A DNA stretch of 64,000 nucleotides from contig NZ_AAXY01000021.1 in NCBI RefSeq assembly GCF_000169375.1, positions 1 through 64,000 on the forward strand, given 5' to 3'. This stretch comes from Marinobacter sp. ELB17 (GTDB lineage Bacteria > Pseudomonadota > Gammaproteobacteria > Pseudomonadales > Oleiphilaceae). A program made the translations under genes and the position numbers. A model generated the notes under the pieces. The model did not search any database. It worked only from the letters and a program-made list of their open reading frames with translations, and was not told where the DNA came from. This document shows positions 44,327 to 52,766 of the stretch, piece after piece (the first letter of the stretch is position 1; every line of letters begins with the position of its first letter).

Positions 44327-45670
44327 TTATTGGCTAACCGGGTCAGAGAATCCGCTTTGTATGCGCGCCAATGACGCTTTCCGATCTCGTGTGATTTTAG
44401 TGTCCAGCTCACAAACGGTATCTTCGAAAAGAACGGCGATTTCTTCGAGTGGATCAAGCGTTACTGTGATTGGCCGGTTCAGGTTATCTCTAAAGGCGGT
44501 TTCAAATAAACGACTGAACTCTCCTATAATTGTCCAAGTAACCTGCTTGCCGTCTGGGTCGCGATTTACAGTGGATTGTCCGCCTTCAGGTGTAGTGATT
44601 TCACTTTCAGTTGCACGGTTGTCGGCTAAAATTGCAAACGCTGACAACACCGTTCCAAGGCCGAAACCCCCGTAACGGTAAATGATGTGCCGATCCACGT
44701 CGGATGACATTGCCCACAATGTAGTTTCTGGGTCGAGAACATACCCGCTGACGCCGTATCTTTGACCGTCGGTATCAAACAGGGTGTTGATCGTTAGTTT
44801 CATCTTGGCGCCGAATTCATTTAGCTCAAACTTCCCCATACCGGTGAATCCGGCGATATCACCGTCGAGAAATGTTACTCGAACAGGGCCTTGGAAGTCG
44901 GTATTCAGTGCAATATCGCTTTGGGCATAGCGGAACTCGCCACCCTTAATCAGTGGTGTCTTACATTGACCCTGGCTAACTGAAGCATCTGAGCCTTTAA
45001 CAAACTGGGTGGTTCCGTCTTCGCTACGGGACACTCGCGCCAATTGATTCGGGCCTTCGATGCCGCTATTGCCTGTACCGGCCGCATTGACTGAAAAACT
45101 GGCATTCACTGGAGGTGCTGCATAGATTGCAAGCACCTGACTTGCAGATTCAAAGCGGCGTTGCTGAAGTTCTTGTCGCGCCTGCTCTGCAGCTAACTCA
45201 CGCACTCTGGCAGCTTCTCTAGCGCGAAGCCGCTCTTGTCGGGCAGCATCGCTCTCGAATTGTGAATCGATGTTATTGCCTTGCTGATTTTCTGCGCCAT
45301 CAATCCTTGTAGCTGGAGGGTTGATGGATACAAGGGACACGTTATCGGGGGTGGGTACCGGCATAACGTTGTTCGAGCCGGCCTGATCGTTATAGTCGTC
45401 AAGCAAATCGCGGGACTCTTGATTAAGGTTTTCAGAGGTTAGATTTGGTCGTATCTCAGTTGTTGAAGCTCGGATATCAGTGTTGCCGGCCTTGACAGTT
45501 TCTTCACCCGTGTTTCTTCTGTTTGTGCGCGGGTCGTCCGAGCCAAATAAAGAGTTGTACGCGAATGTCCCAACCATTCCGACAATAGCTACCAGAACGA
45601 TAACGCCAATGAGGATGCCGCGGCCTTCGCGGGAGAACAGGAATTTGGCTGTAGATTGTTCTTGAGACAT
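44327..45670 (-). CDS. traO: TraO/DotG(IcmE)-like VirB10-fold core protein
   Basis: This 447-residue bitopic protein has one span at about residues 17-37 (GILIGVIVLVAIVGMVGTFA), a long Gln/Arg/Glu-rich linker that includes an Ala/Arg/Glu helix (RLRAREAARVRELAAEQARQ), and a C-terminal VirB10/TrbI-like beta domain from about residue 235 (LIKGGEFRYAQSDIALNTDF, FDTDGQRYGVSGYVLDPETT). The cytoplasmic-proximal linker has DIRASTTEIRP, also present in the PilL-like protein. DotG spans from inner to outer membrane in the Dot/Icm core. It overlaps neither neighbour; TraN lies 3 bp upstream. Confidence 0.85.
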   Translation of the reverse strand: MSQEQSTAKFLFSREGRGILIGVIVLVAIVGMVGTFAYNSLFGSDDPRTNRRNTGEETVKAGNTDIRASTTEIRPNLTSENLNQESRDLLDDYNDQAGSNNVMPVPTPDNVSLVSINPPATRIDGAENQQGNNIDSQFESDAARQERLRAREAARVRELAAEQARQELQQRRFESASQVLAIYAAPPVNASFSVNAAGTGNSGIEGPNQLARVSRSEDGTTQFVKGSDASVSQGQCKTPLIKGGEFRYAQSDIALNTDFQGPVRVTFLDGDIAGFTGMGKFELNEFGAKMKLTINTLFDTDGQRYGVSGYVLDPETTLWAMSSDVDRHIIYRYGGFGLGTVLSAFAILADNRATESEITTPEGGQSTVNRDPDGKQVTWTIIGEFSRLFETAFRDNLNRPITVTLDPLEEIAVLFEDTVCELDTKITRDRKASLARIQSGFSDPVSQ

Positions 45671-45673
45671 CGT

Positions 45674-46627
45674 TTACTCCTTAAATGACAAATAGATGCG
45701 CTGGCCTGCTTCGTCCAGAACCATGATTGGGTTAATTCTGGGCAAAACATAAATTCGCAAGTTGTCTTGAATGGGAGTTACGCCGCGAACGCCAGCTACA
45801 GGCGCGGGCGCGGTCACTGAGTAGTCGGTTCGCAGGTACATGTACTTTGGATTTCCTTTGTCAATCCACGCGCTGACCCGCCTGTCGCTGCTTTTGAGTT
45901 TCTTGTAGCCTTCCGGGGTCACGTTATAGGCAATCTGGTTTAATGTGTTGTCGAGGCTGGTACCAACTGTCTCGCTTCCATCCAGTGGGTCAAGGTCAAC
46001 GGCTGTCATGCCAGATCTTGCAGAGAGACTGTGCTCAACAACCGAATTGGGTCCTCGCTCGGTAATGCGTATGTGCTTCAAGGCGTGGTATTCGTTATTT
46101 TTACCGGTCACGGTGATTGTAATGGGTAAAGAGAGCCCTTTTAAGAAGACCGAAATTGATTTTCGCCCAGCGCCATTGTTAGCCAGTAAGACCAGGGAAT
46201 TATCGCTACCCTCGGTTTGTATGACATCGGCTAAGCTGCCTGTCTGGCCAATGTATTGAATTGGCCATGGCTTGCCTGTGATATCTGTAAAGACTACTGC
46301 GGATGGGTAATCTGGCGTAACAAACACCTCGGGGATGCTGTCTGCACTTCCCGATATACTCACGAGACTGCGCAGCGGCTCAACATCTCTTAAAGGTTGA
46401 AATGTGGCGTTTTGGTCTATTAGTTGGCGTTCTCGGATTAGCACTCGTTCTTTAGGGTCAAGGTTGAACAGAAAGTCGAGATCACTCGGCATTTCGGACA
46501 CGTCTACCGGTATCTGTACGGCGTCAGCTGTAATTTTGGACTTCGGCGCCCCGCCATCTGCTGCAGCTACGAAAATCGGAGTTAACGCGAGCGTGGCGAT
46601 AGCCAGTATTGTTGCGTGTAGGCGCAT
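45674..46627 (-). CDS. traN: TraN/DotH(IcmK)-like outer-membrane core protein
   Basis: This 317-residue exported protein has a signal peptide (ILAIATLALTPIFVAAA) and the DotH pattern: LDFLFNLDPKERVLIRERQL in the N-terminal domain, then beta-rich ITGKPWPIQYIGQTG and SVFLKGLSLPITITVTG, and a C-terminal domain with VRGVTPIQDNLRIYVLP. DotH forms the outer-membrane ring with DotC and DotD, not seen here. It sits 1 bp after TraM. Confidence 0.85.
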   Translation of the reverse strand: MRLHATILAIATLALTPIFVAAADGGAPKSKITADAVQIPVDVSEMPSDLDFLFNLDPKERVLIRERQLIDQNATFQPLRDVEPLRSLVSISGSADSIPEVFVTPDYPSAVVFTDITGKPWPIQYIGQTGSLADVIQTEGSDNSLVLLANNGAGRKSISVFLKGLSLPITITVTGKNNEYHALKHIRITERGPNSVVEHSLSARSGMTAVDLDPLDGSETVGTSLDNTLNQIAYNVTPEGYKKLKSSDRRVSAWIDKGNPKYMYLRTDYSVTAPAPVAGVRGVTPIQDNLRIYVLPRINPIMVLDEAGQRIYLSFKE

Positions 46628-46628
46628 G

Positions 46629-47408
46629 TTAATTGCTCCGGTTTTGGACGTTATATTTCGCGAGCATTAGCCCACCATCAAATTCCACAGGATTCGCTCG
46701 CGCTATCCATGCAGTAAACAGAATCGGTTGAGTTATCTTTTTCCGTTGGCCTTGGACAACGTCGCCTGAATCATAGATGAGGTCCATTGGAACCTCGATA
46801 ATCCACACTCTTCGATTCTGGATAAGTTGTTCGTTAATAATCACCGGTTCATTAACGATGTTGGCACGAAGGATCAAAAACTCATCCTGAATCTTCGTGA
46901 GTATTCCAGATGTAACTAGGTCTTCATTAAAGCTGTCCAGCGTTTTACGGCGCGTGAAATCAAGCGCTTTATTCAGCGAGCTTCTGTAGTTGACGTAATC
47001 CAGGTCATACAGTGTCGGTATGTTTCGGCGAGTCCAGTCAAGGATTACCGTTCTAGACTCAATTGGGGCATCCAGTAATGGAAGTGGAAAAATTCGTCCA
47101 TCTGCTGTGGTTGCCAACAATTTGGGCTCCGGACGCGTTGCACTTTGAATTGAGTTCCATCCAAGCGACAGCATGAGACACAGTGTTAGACCTAGTATCA
47201 CCTTGCTTTTGAATCGTGAGAGCTTCGATTCAGACACAGACATAGCCGCGAGGGCTTCTGCACCGTGCAAGTGCGAAACCGTATTGGTGTTCTGCGCCAT
47301 CGCAACACCAGGCTTCACATTGGGTACAGGCTTACGAGCCGATGACGTTTTAGCGGGCTTCCGACTCTTTTCCGCATCCCCTTGGATGCTTTTTGCTTTT
47401 GCGTTCAT
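46629..47408 (-). CDS. traM: TraM/DotI(IcmL)-like inner-membrane protein
   Basis: This 259-residue bitopic protein has a basic N-terminal tail (KSIQGDAEKSRKPAKTSSAR), a single span at about residues 70-88 (VILGLTLCLMLSLGW) and a periplasmic IcmL/DotI domain (LLDAPIESRTVILDWTRRNI, LYDLDYVNYRSSLNKALDFT, RVWIIEVPMDLIY). DotI forms inner-membrane rings with DotJ. It is the first gene of the leftward tra block and diverges from the TrbB-like gene over a 216-bp control region. Confidence 0.85.
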   Translation of the reverse strand: MNAKAKSIQGDAEKSRKPAKTSSARKPVPNVKPGVAMAQNTNTVSHLHGAEALAAMSVSESKLSRFKSKVILGLTLCLMLSLGWNSIQSATRPEPKLLATTADGRIFPLPLLDAPIESRTVILDWTRRNIPTLYDLDYVNYRSSLNKALDFTRRKTLDSFNEDLVTSGILTKIQDEFLILRANIVNEPVIINEQLIQNRRVWIIEVPMDLIYDSGDVVQGQRKKITQPILFTAWIARANPVEFDGGLMLAKYNVQNRSN

Positions 47409-47574
47409 AAATCCATTCGCTGTCGATGCGGGCTCAGAAGGTGGTCGAGGCGTACCTCTACCGAAATATGCGCTTATGTTACCTCATCCGACGTTGTTAT
47501 CTGGTCCAACGCACCAAAATTACCGTTCAAATATTCTAAAACCTTAAAATCTTGCATTTCGCCATTTTTTGAAC

Positions 47575-47590
47575 ATCGCATAGTATACTG
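47575..47590 (+). promoter_or_regulatory. Promoter element of the TrbB-like gene
   Basis: ATCGCATAGTATACTG has the -10-like TATACT preceded by the TCGCAT word shared with other transfer promoters here. It is about 35 bp before the ATG at 47625. Confidence 0.4.
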
Positions 47591-47624
47591 TTTTCAGTAA
47601 CCTCTTAAATTTATTGGAGCATTT

Positions 47625-48914
47625 ATGTACAACCCTATGGCCGTGGAAAAACAGCTACTCACACCCGTCATTGCCCGCAAAAATACGAAGTTAGCAATGG
47701 CTATGCTTGCCACACTCGCCCTTGGGTCGTTTGGAAGTGTTGCCAATGGAGCAGATGTGCCCAGTGTCAATGCAGGGAGTGAAGCGACGGATGGGACTTC
47801 TATTGCTACGACTCTTGGGTATTCCAGGGCTAGTAAGGCCGTGCGAACAGTATCGATGGCGCTTCCATCGGTCGTTATTATTGGCGAGTCGCCAGGGCCG
47901 GCTAACACGACGATAGTTCTGGTTCATGTGTCGGGTAGTGCTGATGTGACGCCTTTATACGTGCTTGGGGATAACCAGACCGTCATTTCTGGGTCTGTGA
48001 TTCAGCCAGTCACGCCTATAAGTGCATCGACAGTGACTGCGTCCTTTCTCCCCGAGGGAACTGAAGTTGAGCCCGAACTACCGGCTTCTGTTCCAGCGCC
48101 TGCCTCGCCTGCTGTCTCATCTCCACCAACCGAAATCCCAGCTCCAGGAGCTTCCCGGCAGGTTGATACTAAAAAAGACACCGATTCCTTTGTTAGAATT
48201 CCGGCGCCACCGGTCCCTGTCAAGTCGGATGTCGTTGCAGATGCTGTCCAATCGCCAGACAGCGCGCCGGATCTTAAGGCGACTGCCGAGGCTGTCCCAG
48301 CTATTTTAATTGACTCAATCGAATCCATGGTTGGGGGTGCCGTGTTTGGGCCAACTGTGAAGCGCGTCCTGGATACAGACCCGGATATCGATGCGGTCAG
48401 AAACATGGAGTCTCCACGAGAACTACAGGATGCGTACTACGAGCTGGTAAAGGGTTTGCCAGCTATCGTTCAGGGTTCTGGGCCTCGCCACATTTATGTA
48501 ATGTTTGATCCTAACTGCCCGGTGTGTCACACCTACTACTCCCAGGTTAGCAACGATGTTGCATCGGGTCGTGTGACCGTTCATTGGTTGCCGGCTATCA
48601 TCTTCGCGGATCAGCGCTCAAGCCTGACAGTCTCGGCCGCATTGGCCGCTAGCGTGAACAGTGACGATGGTGGTGTTGGTATGCTGAAGCGCGTCATGAC
48701 CGAGCCAGGCTTCATTAATGCGATTGATCAGAGTGATCGGGTGCCAGCTTTAACGCCCTTCATGGAACCGGTTTTGAAAAATACAGCGGTTATGGCAATG
48801 GCAAAAGCAGAAACACCCCTGCTTATTTTTCAGACCTCGGAAGGGGGCCTTTCGATCAGCGGTGGTATACCGGTAGGTGGGTACATTGGCACAATTGGTG
48901 CGAAAAACCCATGA
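47625..48914 (+). CDS. trbB: TrbB-like periplasmic thiol isomerase (DsbC-type)
   Basis: This 429-residue protein has an N-terminal hydrophobic segment (residues about 24-42, LAMAMLATLALGSFGSVANG) for export and a Pro/Ala-rich linker (residues about 145-190, PASVPAPASPAVSSPPTEIP). The C-terminal thioredoxin fold has FDPNCPVCHTYY with the redox pair Cys298 and Cys301 and a cis-Pro region near TPLLIFQTSEG. IncI1 plasmids encode TrbB of this type, and TrbB/DsbC-like proteins fold cysteine-containing transfer components. GGAG precedes the ATG at good distance. Confidence 0.8.
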   Translation: MYNPMAVEKQLLTPVIARKNTKLAMAMLATLALGSFGSVANGADVPSVNAGSEATDGTSIATTLGYSRASKAVRTVSMALPSVVIIGESPGPANTTIVLVHVSGSADVTPLYVLGDNQTVISGSVIQPVTPISASTVTASFLPEGTEVEPELPASVPAPASPAVSSPPTEIPAPGASRQVDTKKDTDSFVRIPAPPVPVKSDVVADAVQSPDSAPDLKATAEAVPAILIDSIESMVGGAVFGPTVKRVLDTDPDIDAVRNMESPRELQDAYYELVKGLPAIVQGSGPRHIYVMFDPNCPVCHTYYSQVSNDVASGRVTVHWLPAIIFADQRSSLTVSAALAASVNSDDGGVGMLKRVMTEPGFINAIDQSDRVPALTPFMEPVLKNTAVMAMAKAETPLLIFQTSEGGLSISGGIPVGGYIGTIGAKNP

Positions 48915-49039
48915 ACCACTAGATGTGGGTGTTCTTATAAGATTCGCTTGTATATGTAGTGGTATGTCTCTATTATTTCCAAAGACGATGTACTATACGA
49001 TAGTGACATTGCTAAATTAGAAAAGAAAAGGAGGTCGCC

Positions 49040-49594
49040 ATGACCCGCAGAACTCACATGTTTGATAACCCTGAAGCTGGTCGCGCGATGCGCATTCCTG
49101 TTAAGAAGGGCTTGGAGTTGGCTGTCAATCAGCGGGCCAACATGGACCAAAGCACCCTGTTGTCTGTATTGGAGGACCGGAGCCGGCGATTCTATCGCGC
49201 CAAGTTAATCTATAAATGTGGCGCATTTGGGTATCACATACTTGGAGACTGGATGTTCACGATGTTCCGCGAGCAGCTAGCTGGAATGATGAACGTCCAG
49301 GACCTCTGGGACGCGTATGTGGATGGTGTGAAAAAAGGTGTAACACGCTCTCAAGCCATTCAAAAGGCCCCGCTGCTACCCAGGATGGAAATGCACGTTG
49401 AGGATTGGATCTGGTGGGCCGAGTACATTATCGGAGTCTGTAAAAAAGGCGACGAGCAGCGCTGGACAATGGACGCCCTTGAGTTGGGCTCTGCTATTAT
49501 TGATGGTGGCTGCGTTAAAGTGGTCGGCCACAACCCGAAGCTGGTTAAGACACCCGCTAACCCGGGCTGGCAGGCCGTCGCCTGGTGGCCGTAA
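49040..49594 (+). CDS. Hypothetical protein, 184 residues
   Basis: A perfect AAGGAGGT Shine-Dalgarno precedes the ATG. The product is Trp- and Met-rich (DWMFTMFREQLAGMMNVQDL, HVEDWIWWAEYIIGVCKKGD) and has no signal peptide; the mid-region may be amphipathic. No family recognised. An intrinsic terminator follows 25 bp after the stop, so it is a monocistronic, well-translated gene, possibly a regulator or transfer-associated factor. Confidence 0.62.
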   Translation: MTRRTHMFDNPEAGRAMRIPVKKGLELAVNQRANMDQSTLLSVLEDRSRRFYRAKLIYKCGAFGYHILGDWMFTMFREQLAGMMNVQDLWDAYVDGVKKGVTRSQAIQKAPLLPRMEMHVEDWIWWAEYIIGVCKKGDEQRWTMDALELGSAIIDGGCVKVVGHNPKLVKTPANPGWQAVAWWP

Positions 49595-49619
49595 CGTTGG
49601 ATGGCAGCGTAGGATCTAT

Positions 49620-49648
49620 AAAAAAGCCGCACCAATTGCGGCTTTTTT
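49620..49648 (+). terminator. Intrinsic terminator, usable in both directions
   Basis: AAAAAGCCGCA-CCAAT-TGCGGCTTTTTT is a perfect 11-bp stem with 5-base loop and T-run. It ends the 49040 gene and probably also the leftward operon ending at 49714. Confidence 0.88.
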
Positions 49649-49713
49649 ATGCCTATTGAAGCCTCTGTGTCTGTGCCCGGGCGTTCGCTTGTTTTCAGCC
49701 GCGGGCTTGCCAA

Positions 49714-51351
49714 TTATCCCATTCGCTGTTCCGCTGGTGAAGACTGCGATGCAGTCGATGGGCCTTGTACAGATTCAGCATTACGCTGAGAGCTGCCCAA
49801 GGATGCGATGCGTGAAAATGCGGACTGACACATGTTTCGCAACGCCCCGAACATATCTGAAATGCTCTCACCAAGCGGTTTCCCGCCCATAGAAATTTTG
49901 TCGAGTAAACTCTTTTGATGGTCTTCCATGTCCTGGCCTGGATTAGCCGCCAGTTTGTCGAAAGCATCAATTTGACGGCTTGCTTCTCCGTTATCAAGTT
50001 TATCGATGGATCGGCCTTCACCGTTCCCCATTACAAAATTATTAGTGTCCTTTTGGTACTTCTCCGAGGCGGCCATCATCGCGTTAACGCCCTGCTCTGC
50101 TCTGCTCTTGTCGTCGGGTGAAGCTGTTTTCAGGCGGTTTTCGAAGTCGTCCCGCGACACCAATGGGATTTGTCCAATCTCGTTGAGCCGCAATGCCGAT
50201 TCAACCTGGCTAAGCCCGTCTGAAATGGATTGCTTGTAGGTTTCACGAATGCTGTTAGCTTCTGCTATTACCGGGGCTGCCTGCTTATCGTTAAATTGCC
50301 TCACCCGTTCGGCAATGCCCGATGCGCCAATGGCAGCGGTTGCATTGGTTTCCGCTGTCGGTGTGATGGGATCACCGGTCGCTGAAGGATCGTTTGCATG
50401 ATTCGGTACATGTGCCGCACTTTCGTCTTGCCCGTCATGTGCATATAGGTCATCGTTTGCTGATGGACCTCCGATAATTCCAGGTTGAGTTGATGGGCCC
50501 TCAGAGCCCCCCTGCGGGTTGCTATCCAGCCATTCAGCGCATTTCGAGTAGGTCATTGAAATCGCAGAAATAGCAAACTTAATCGTCTTATCCGCAGCGG
50601 TAATAACCGTTGTAGCGAGCCCGGCAGCAGCAGTTGCCAAAAGCTGGCCATTTGTTGGTGGTAGATTCGGCTCAGGAGGCTTTGTCTCATCATCTGTCTT
50701 TGTCTTTGGCTTATCCTTATCCTCGCCTTCCCCTGGTGTAGAAGATGGGTCACCAGGGATTGGCGTGGCCGCAGCTGCGGCTGCCTTAGCGACTGCATCA
50801 GATTTACTTCGGTCGGCGCTTAAGCGCTCCAAGCGCTTTCCGGTCGTCTCAAAATTGATCTGCATGCTCTCTTTGCTGTCGAGGTTTGTGGCCACCTTGA
50901 CGGGCTTATTCGCACTGTTTGGCACCAGCCCATCTGTCAGACTGAACTTCACTGGCTTGGTCATTCGCGAGCCGCTTAGCGGATTCACAACGCCAATATC
51001 TGCAGCTTCGCCAAGGGCAGCCAGCATGTGTCGTGCTTCTTCGTTTTTCGGTTCAAATGCACCGGTGTCAGAATTGTACTGCAGTAGATTTGCATCTTTG
51101 CCAATCAGCATCGGCTCCAGCATTTGTGATTGGCGCATTTTGTCAGCCAATGCATGAATCCTGCTCCGCGCTTCCTGGGTTGGACCTTGCTCGGGCTCTG
51201 GTGCCGGCACCTCTCCCGCTTCATTAATGACAGCTTCTGGGATGTCGTTTTTAAAAACTTCGGGGTTGTCTTCATCAGCCAAGGCAAAATCGGCAAAGAT
51301 ATCGCCTATCGCGTCCGACTGAAGGGTTTGGTCTTCTGAATTTTCGCTCAT
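49714..51351 (-). CDS. Unknown Pro/Asp-rich protein with one hydrophobic segment
   Basis: This 545-residue protein has an acidic N-terminus, a conserved-looking region at about residues 90-160 (EARHMLAALGEAADIGVVNP), a low-complexity Pro/Lys/Asp linker near residues 205-240, one hydrophobic stretch at about residues 246-285 (LLATAAAGLATTVITAADKT, IKFAISAISMTY) and a helical C-terminus (MMAASEKYQKDTNNFVMGN). No enzymatic motif is seen. It is the last gene of the leftward group 58.2-49.7 kb and lies 19 bp after the GGDEF-EAL-like gene. Confidence 0.6.
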   Translation of the reverse strand: MSENSEDQTLQSDAIGDIFADFALADEDNPEVFKNDIPEAVINEAGEVPAPEPEQGPTQEARSRIHALADKMRQSQMLEPMLIGKDANLLQYNSDTGAFEPKNEEARHMLAALGEAADIGVVNPLSGSRMTKPVKFSLTDGLVPNSANKPVKVATNLDSKESMQINFETTGKRLERLSADRSKSDAVAKAAAAAATPIPGDPSSTPGEGEDKDKPKTKTDDETKPPEPNLPPTNGQLLATAAAGLATTVITAADKTIKFAISAISMTYSKCAEWLDSNPQGGSEGPSTQPGIIGGPSANDDLYAHDGQDESAAHVPNHANDPSATGDPITPTAETNATAAIGASGIAERVRQFNDKQAAPVIAEANSIRETYKQSISDGLSQVESALRLNEIGQIPLVSRDDFENRLKTASPDDKSRAEQGVNAMMAASEKYQKDTNNFVMGNGEGRSIDKLDNGEASRQIDAFDKLAANPGQDMEDHQKSLLDKISMGGKPLGESISDMFGALRNMCQSAFSRIASLGSSQRNAESVQGPSTASQSSPAEQRMG

Positions 51352-51369
51352 ATGTGCCTCCGAAAGTGT

Positions 51370-52737
51370 TTAGTTTGCGTGTCTAAAACGAAATTGCGCA
51401 TTGATGATGGTGCTTGATATGGCTACTTGTTGTTGCTCGATAAGGTGCAAAGCCTCGTCCTCACACAGTGCTGAATGCCTGAGAGTGCTGGATTCGTATC
51501 GGTCGATCCTGGCGGACTTGAGGTTCTTTAGCTGAGCTTCTGTGCCAATGTTCGTTGCAACCACCTCGGTTCTGAAGCTGTGCAATAATTCGATAAGGCT
51601 CGGCAGTATTGGGTCGTTGAAGGTGTGGCTTGTGGACGTATCAGGCCACTGGCCAGCCAAATAAATGACCTGGACATCGACCTCTTGCGCCATCTGGAGG
51701 TTAAGGTGGCTCATGCCAAACTCTGTAATGGCAAATCGAACGCCGGTGGATTCATTTAAGTCAGTGATCATTTCATTTAGCGACCGAAGCTGGTTGGCCA
51801 CAACTGAATTGCTGTTGACGTTCAAGGCTATGATTACCTGGTTTGCCACCTCTTTGTAGGTTCTCAGCATGGCCAGGATGCTTGATTGAGTTTGCATCAG
51901 GATATCGGCATCCAGCGAGATCGTGATGCTGGTGTCATTACCCGGGACCAAGAGTTGCCATACCCTGCATTGATTCAGTGCAGACTTGAGTGCGAGAAAG
52001 CTGCATTCTTTAGCCAAGCCAAGGCGGTCGCTGGCTTGCATGATATCTGCGTGTTTCAAACGAACTTCCGCGCCATCGTATTTCACGATCGATGCAAAGC
52101 TAGCGCGGAACCCTGTCAGCGAATCAGTGATCGCATCTTTAGCCGGGATAAATTCAAGCTCCAATTCCTGGTCCTGAAGCGCAACACGAAGAACGCGCTC
52201 TTTACGCCAGTTGCTCATGCGATCGCCTTTCACGACAGAACTGACATCATTGAAATAGGCCACGTTCATGGGCGCGCGCAACCGGTGCCCCATGTTTGAC
52301 ATAGAATCCAGTGCTTCAGCGGCTTGGGCAATCCGTTGCGCAAGGTCAACGTTTTTGCAGGATTCCAGTACCCCTATTCGCGGGCGACTTACCCACTGCA
52401 GTTGAGTATGTGCTGTACTGAATTTCAGGGTGATGCCTTGATCCAATGCCATTGCGAAGTTAGCAATACAGGTTCGACCATGGCCTTTTGGTAGATCGCT
52501 ATGGACCTGAATGCCCAGCTTGCCCTTGATAGGTATAAGCGTGTGATCCCCGATGTGCAGGTCAACGAGCTCTCCAATGGCGCCCTGAATCATGAAGTCT
52601 ACTTCCCCGGGCTGATCATAACCTTGCTTAAATGTGTCCAGGGATGGCAGTTGAATCATCAGAAATGCCGCTGACATTTGCTCTAATCCTTCGCCCTGAC
52701 TCTGCATGGTTTCGCTGTCCTTCGTGGTGCTAATCAT
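51370..52737 (-). CDS. Degenerate GGDEF-EAL protein (predicted c-di-GMP-type effector)
   Basis: This 455-residue protein keeps the order and hydrophobic pattern of a tandem GGDEF-EAL protein but has lost the catalytic residues. N-terminal half: FLMIQLPSLDTFKQGYDQPG matches the start of GGDEF, while GKLGIQVH replaces GGDEFxVL. C-terminal half: FRASFASI replaces the EAL motif, ISISLDADIL aligns to the VNLS strand, ITEFGMSHLNLQMAQEVDVQ to DDFGTGYSSL, and VVATNIGTEAQLKNLKSARI to the VxAEGVET segment. It should not make or degrade c-di-GMP but could bind it or a partner, as LapD and FimX do. It lies between two unknown proteins in the leftward transfer-associated group. Confidence 0.78.
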   Translation of the reverse strand: MISTTKDSETMQSQGEGLEQMSAAFLMIQLPSLDTFKQGYDQPGEVDFMIQGAIGELVDLHIGDHTLIPIKGKLGIQVHSDLPKGHGRTCIANFAMALDQGITLKFSTAHTQLQWVSRPRIGVLESCKNVDLAQRIAQAAEALDSMSNMGHRLRAPMNVAYFNDVSSVVKGDRMSNWRKERVLRVALQDQELELEFIPAKDAITDSLTGFRASFASIVKYDGAEVRLKHADIMQASDRLGLAKECSFLALKSALNQCRVWQLLVPGNDTSITISLDADILMQTQSSILAMLRTYKEVANQVIIALNVNSNSVVANQLRSLNEMITDLNESTGVRFAITEFGMSHLNLQMAQEVDVQVIYLAGQWPDTSTSHTFNDPILPSLIELLHSFRTEVVATNIGTEAQLKNLKSARIDRYESSTLRHSALCEDEALHLIEQQQVAISSTIINAQFRFRHAN

Positions 52738-52766
52738 TGGCTTCTACTTTCTCTGTAGGGTCGTTT

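Noticed and set aside
48913..48946. Weak hairpin after the TrbB-like gene
   Set aside because: The stem is only about 5 bp with a large loop and no T-run, so it is not a convincing terminator.
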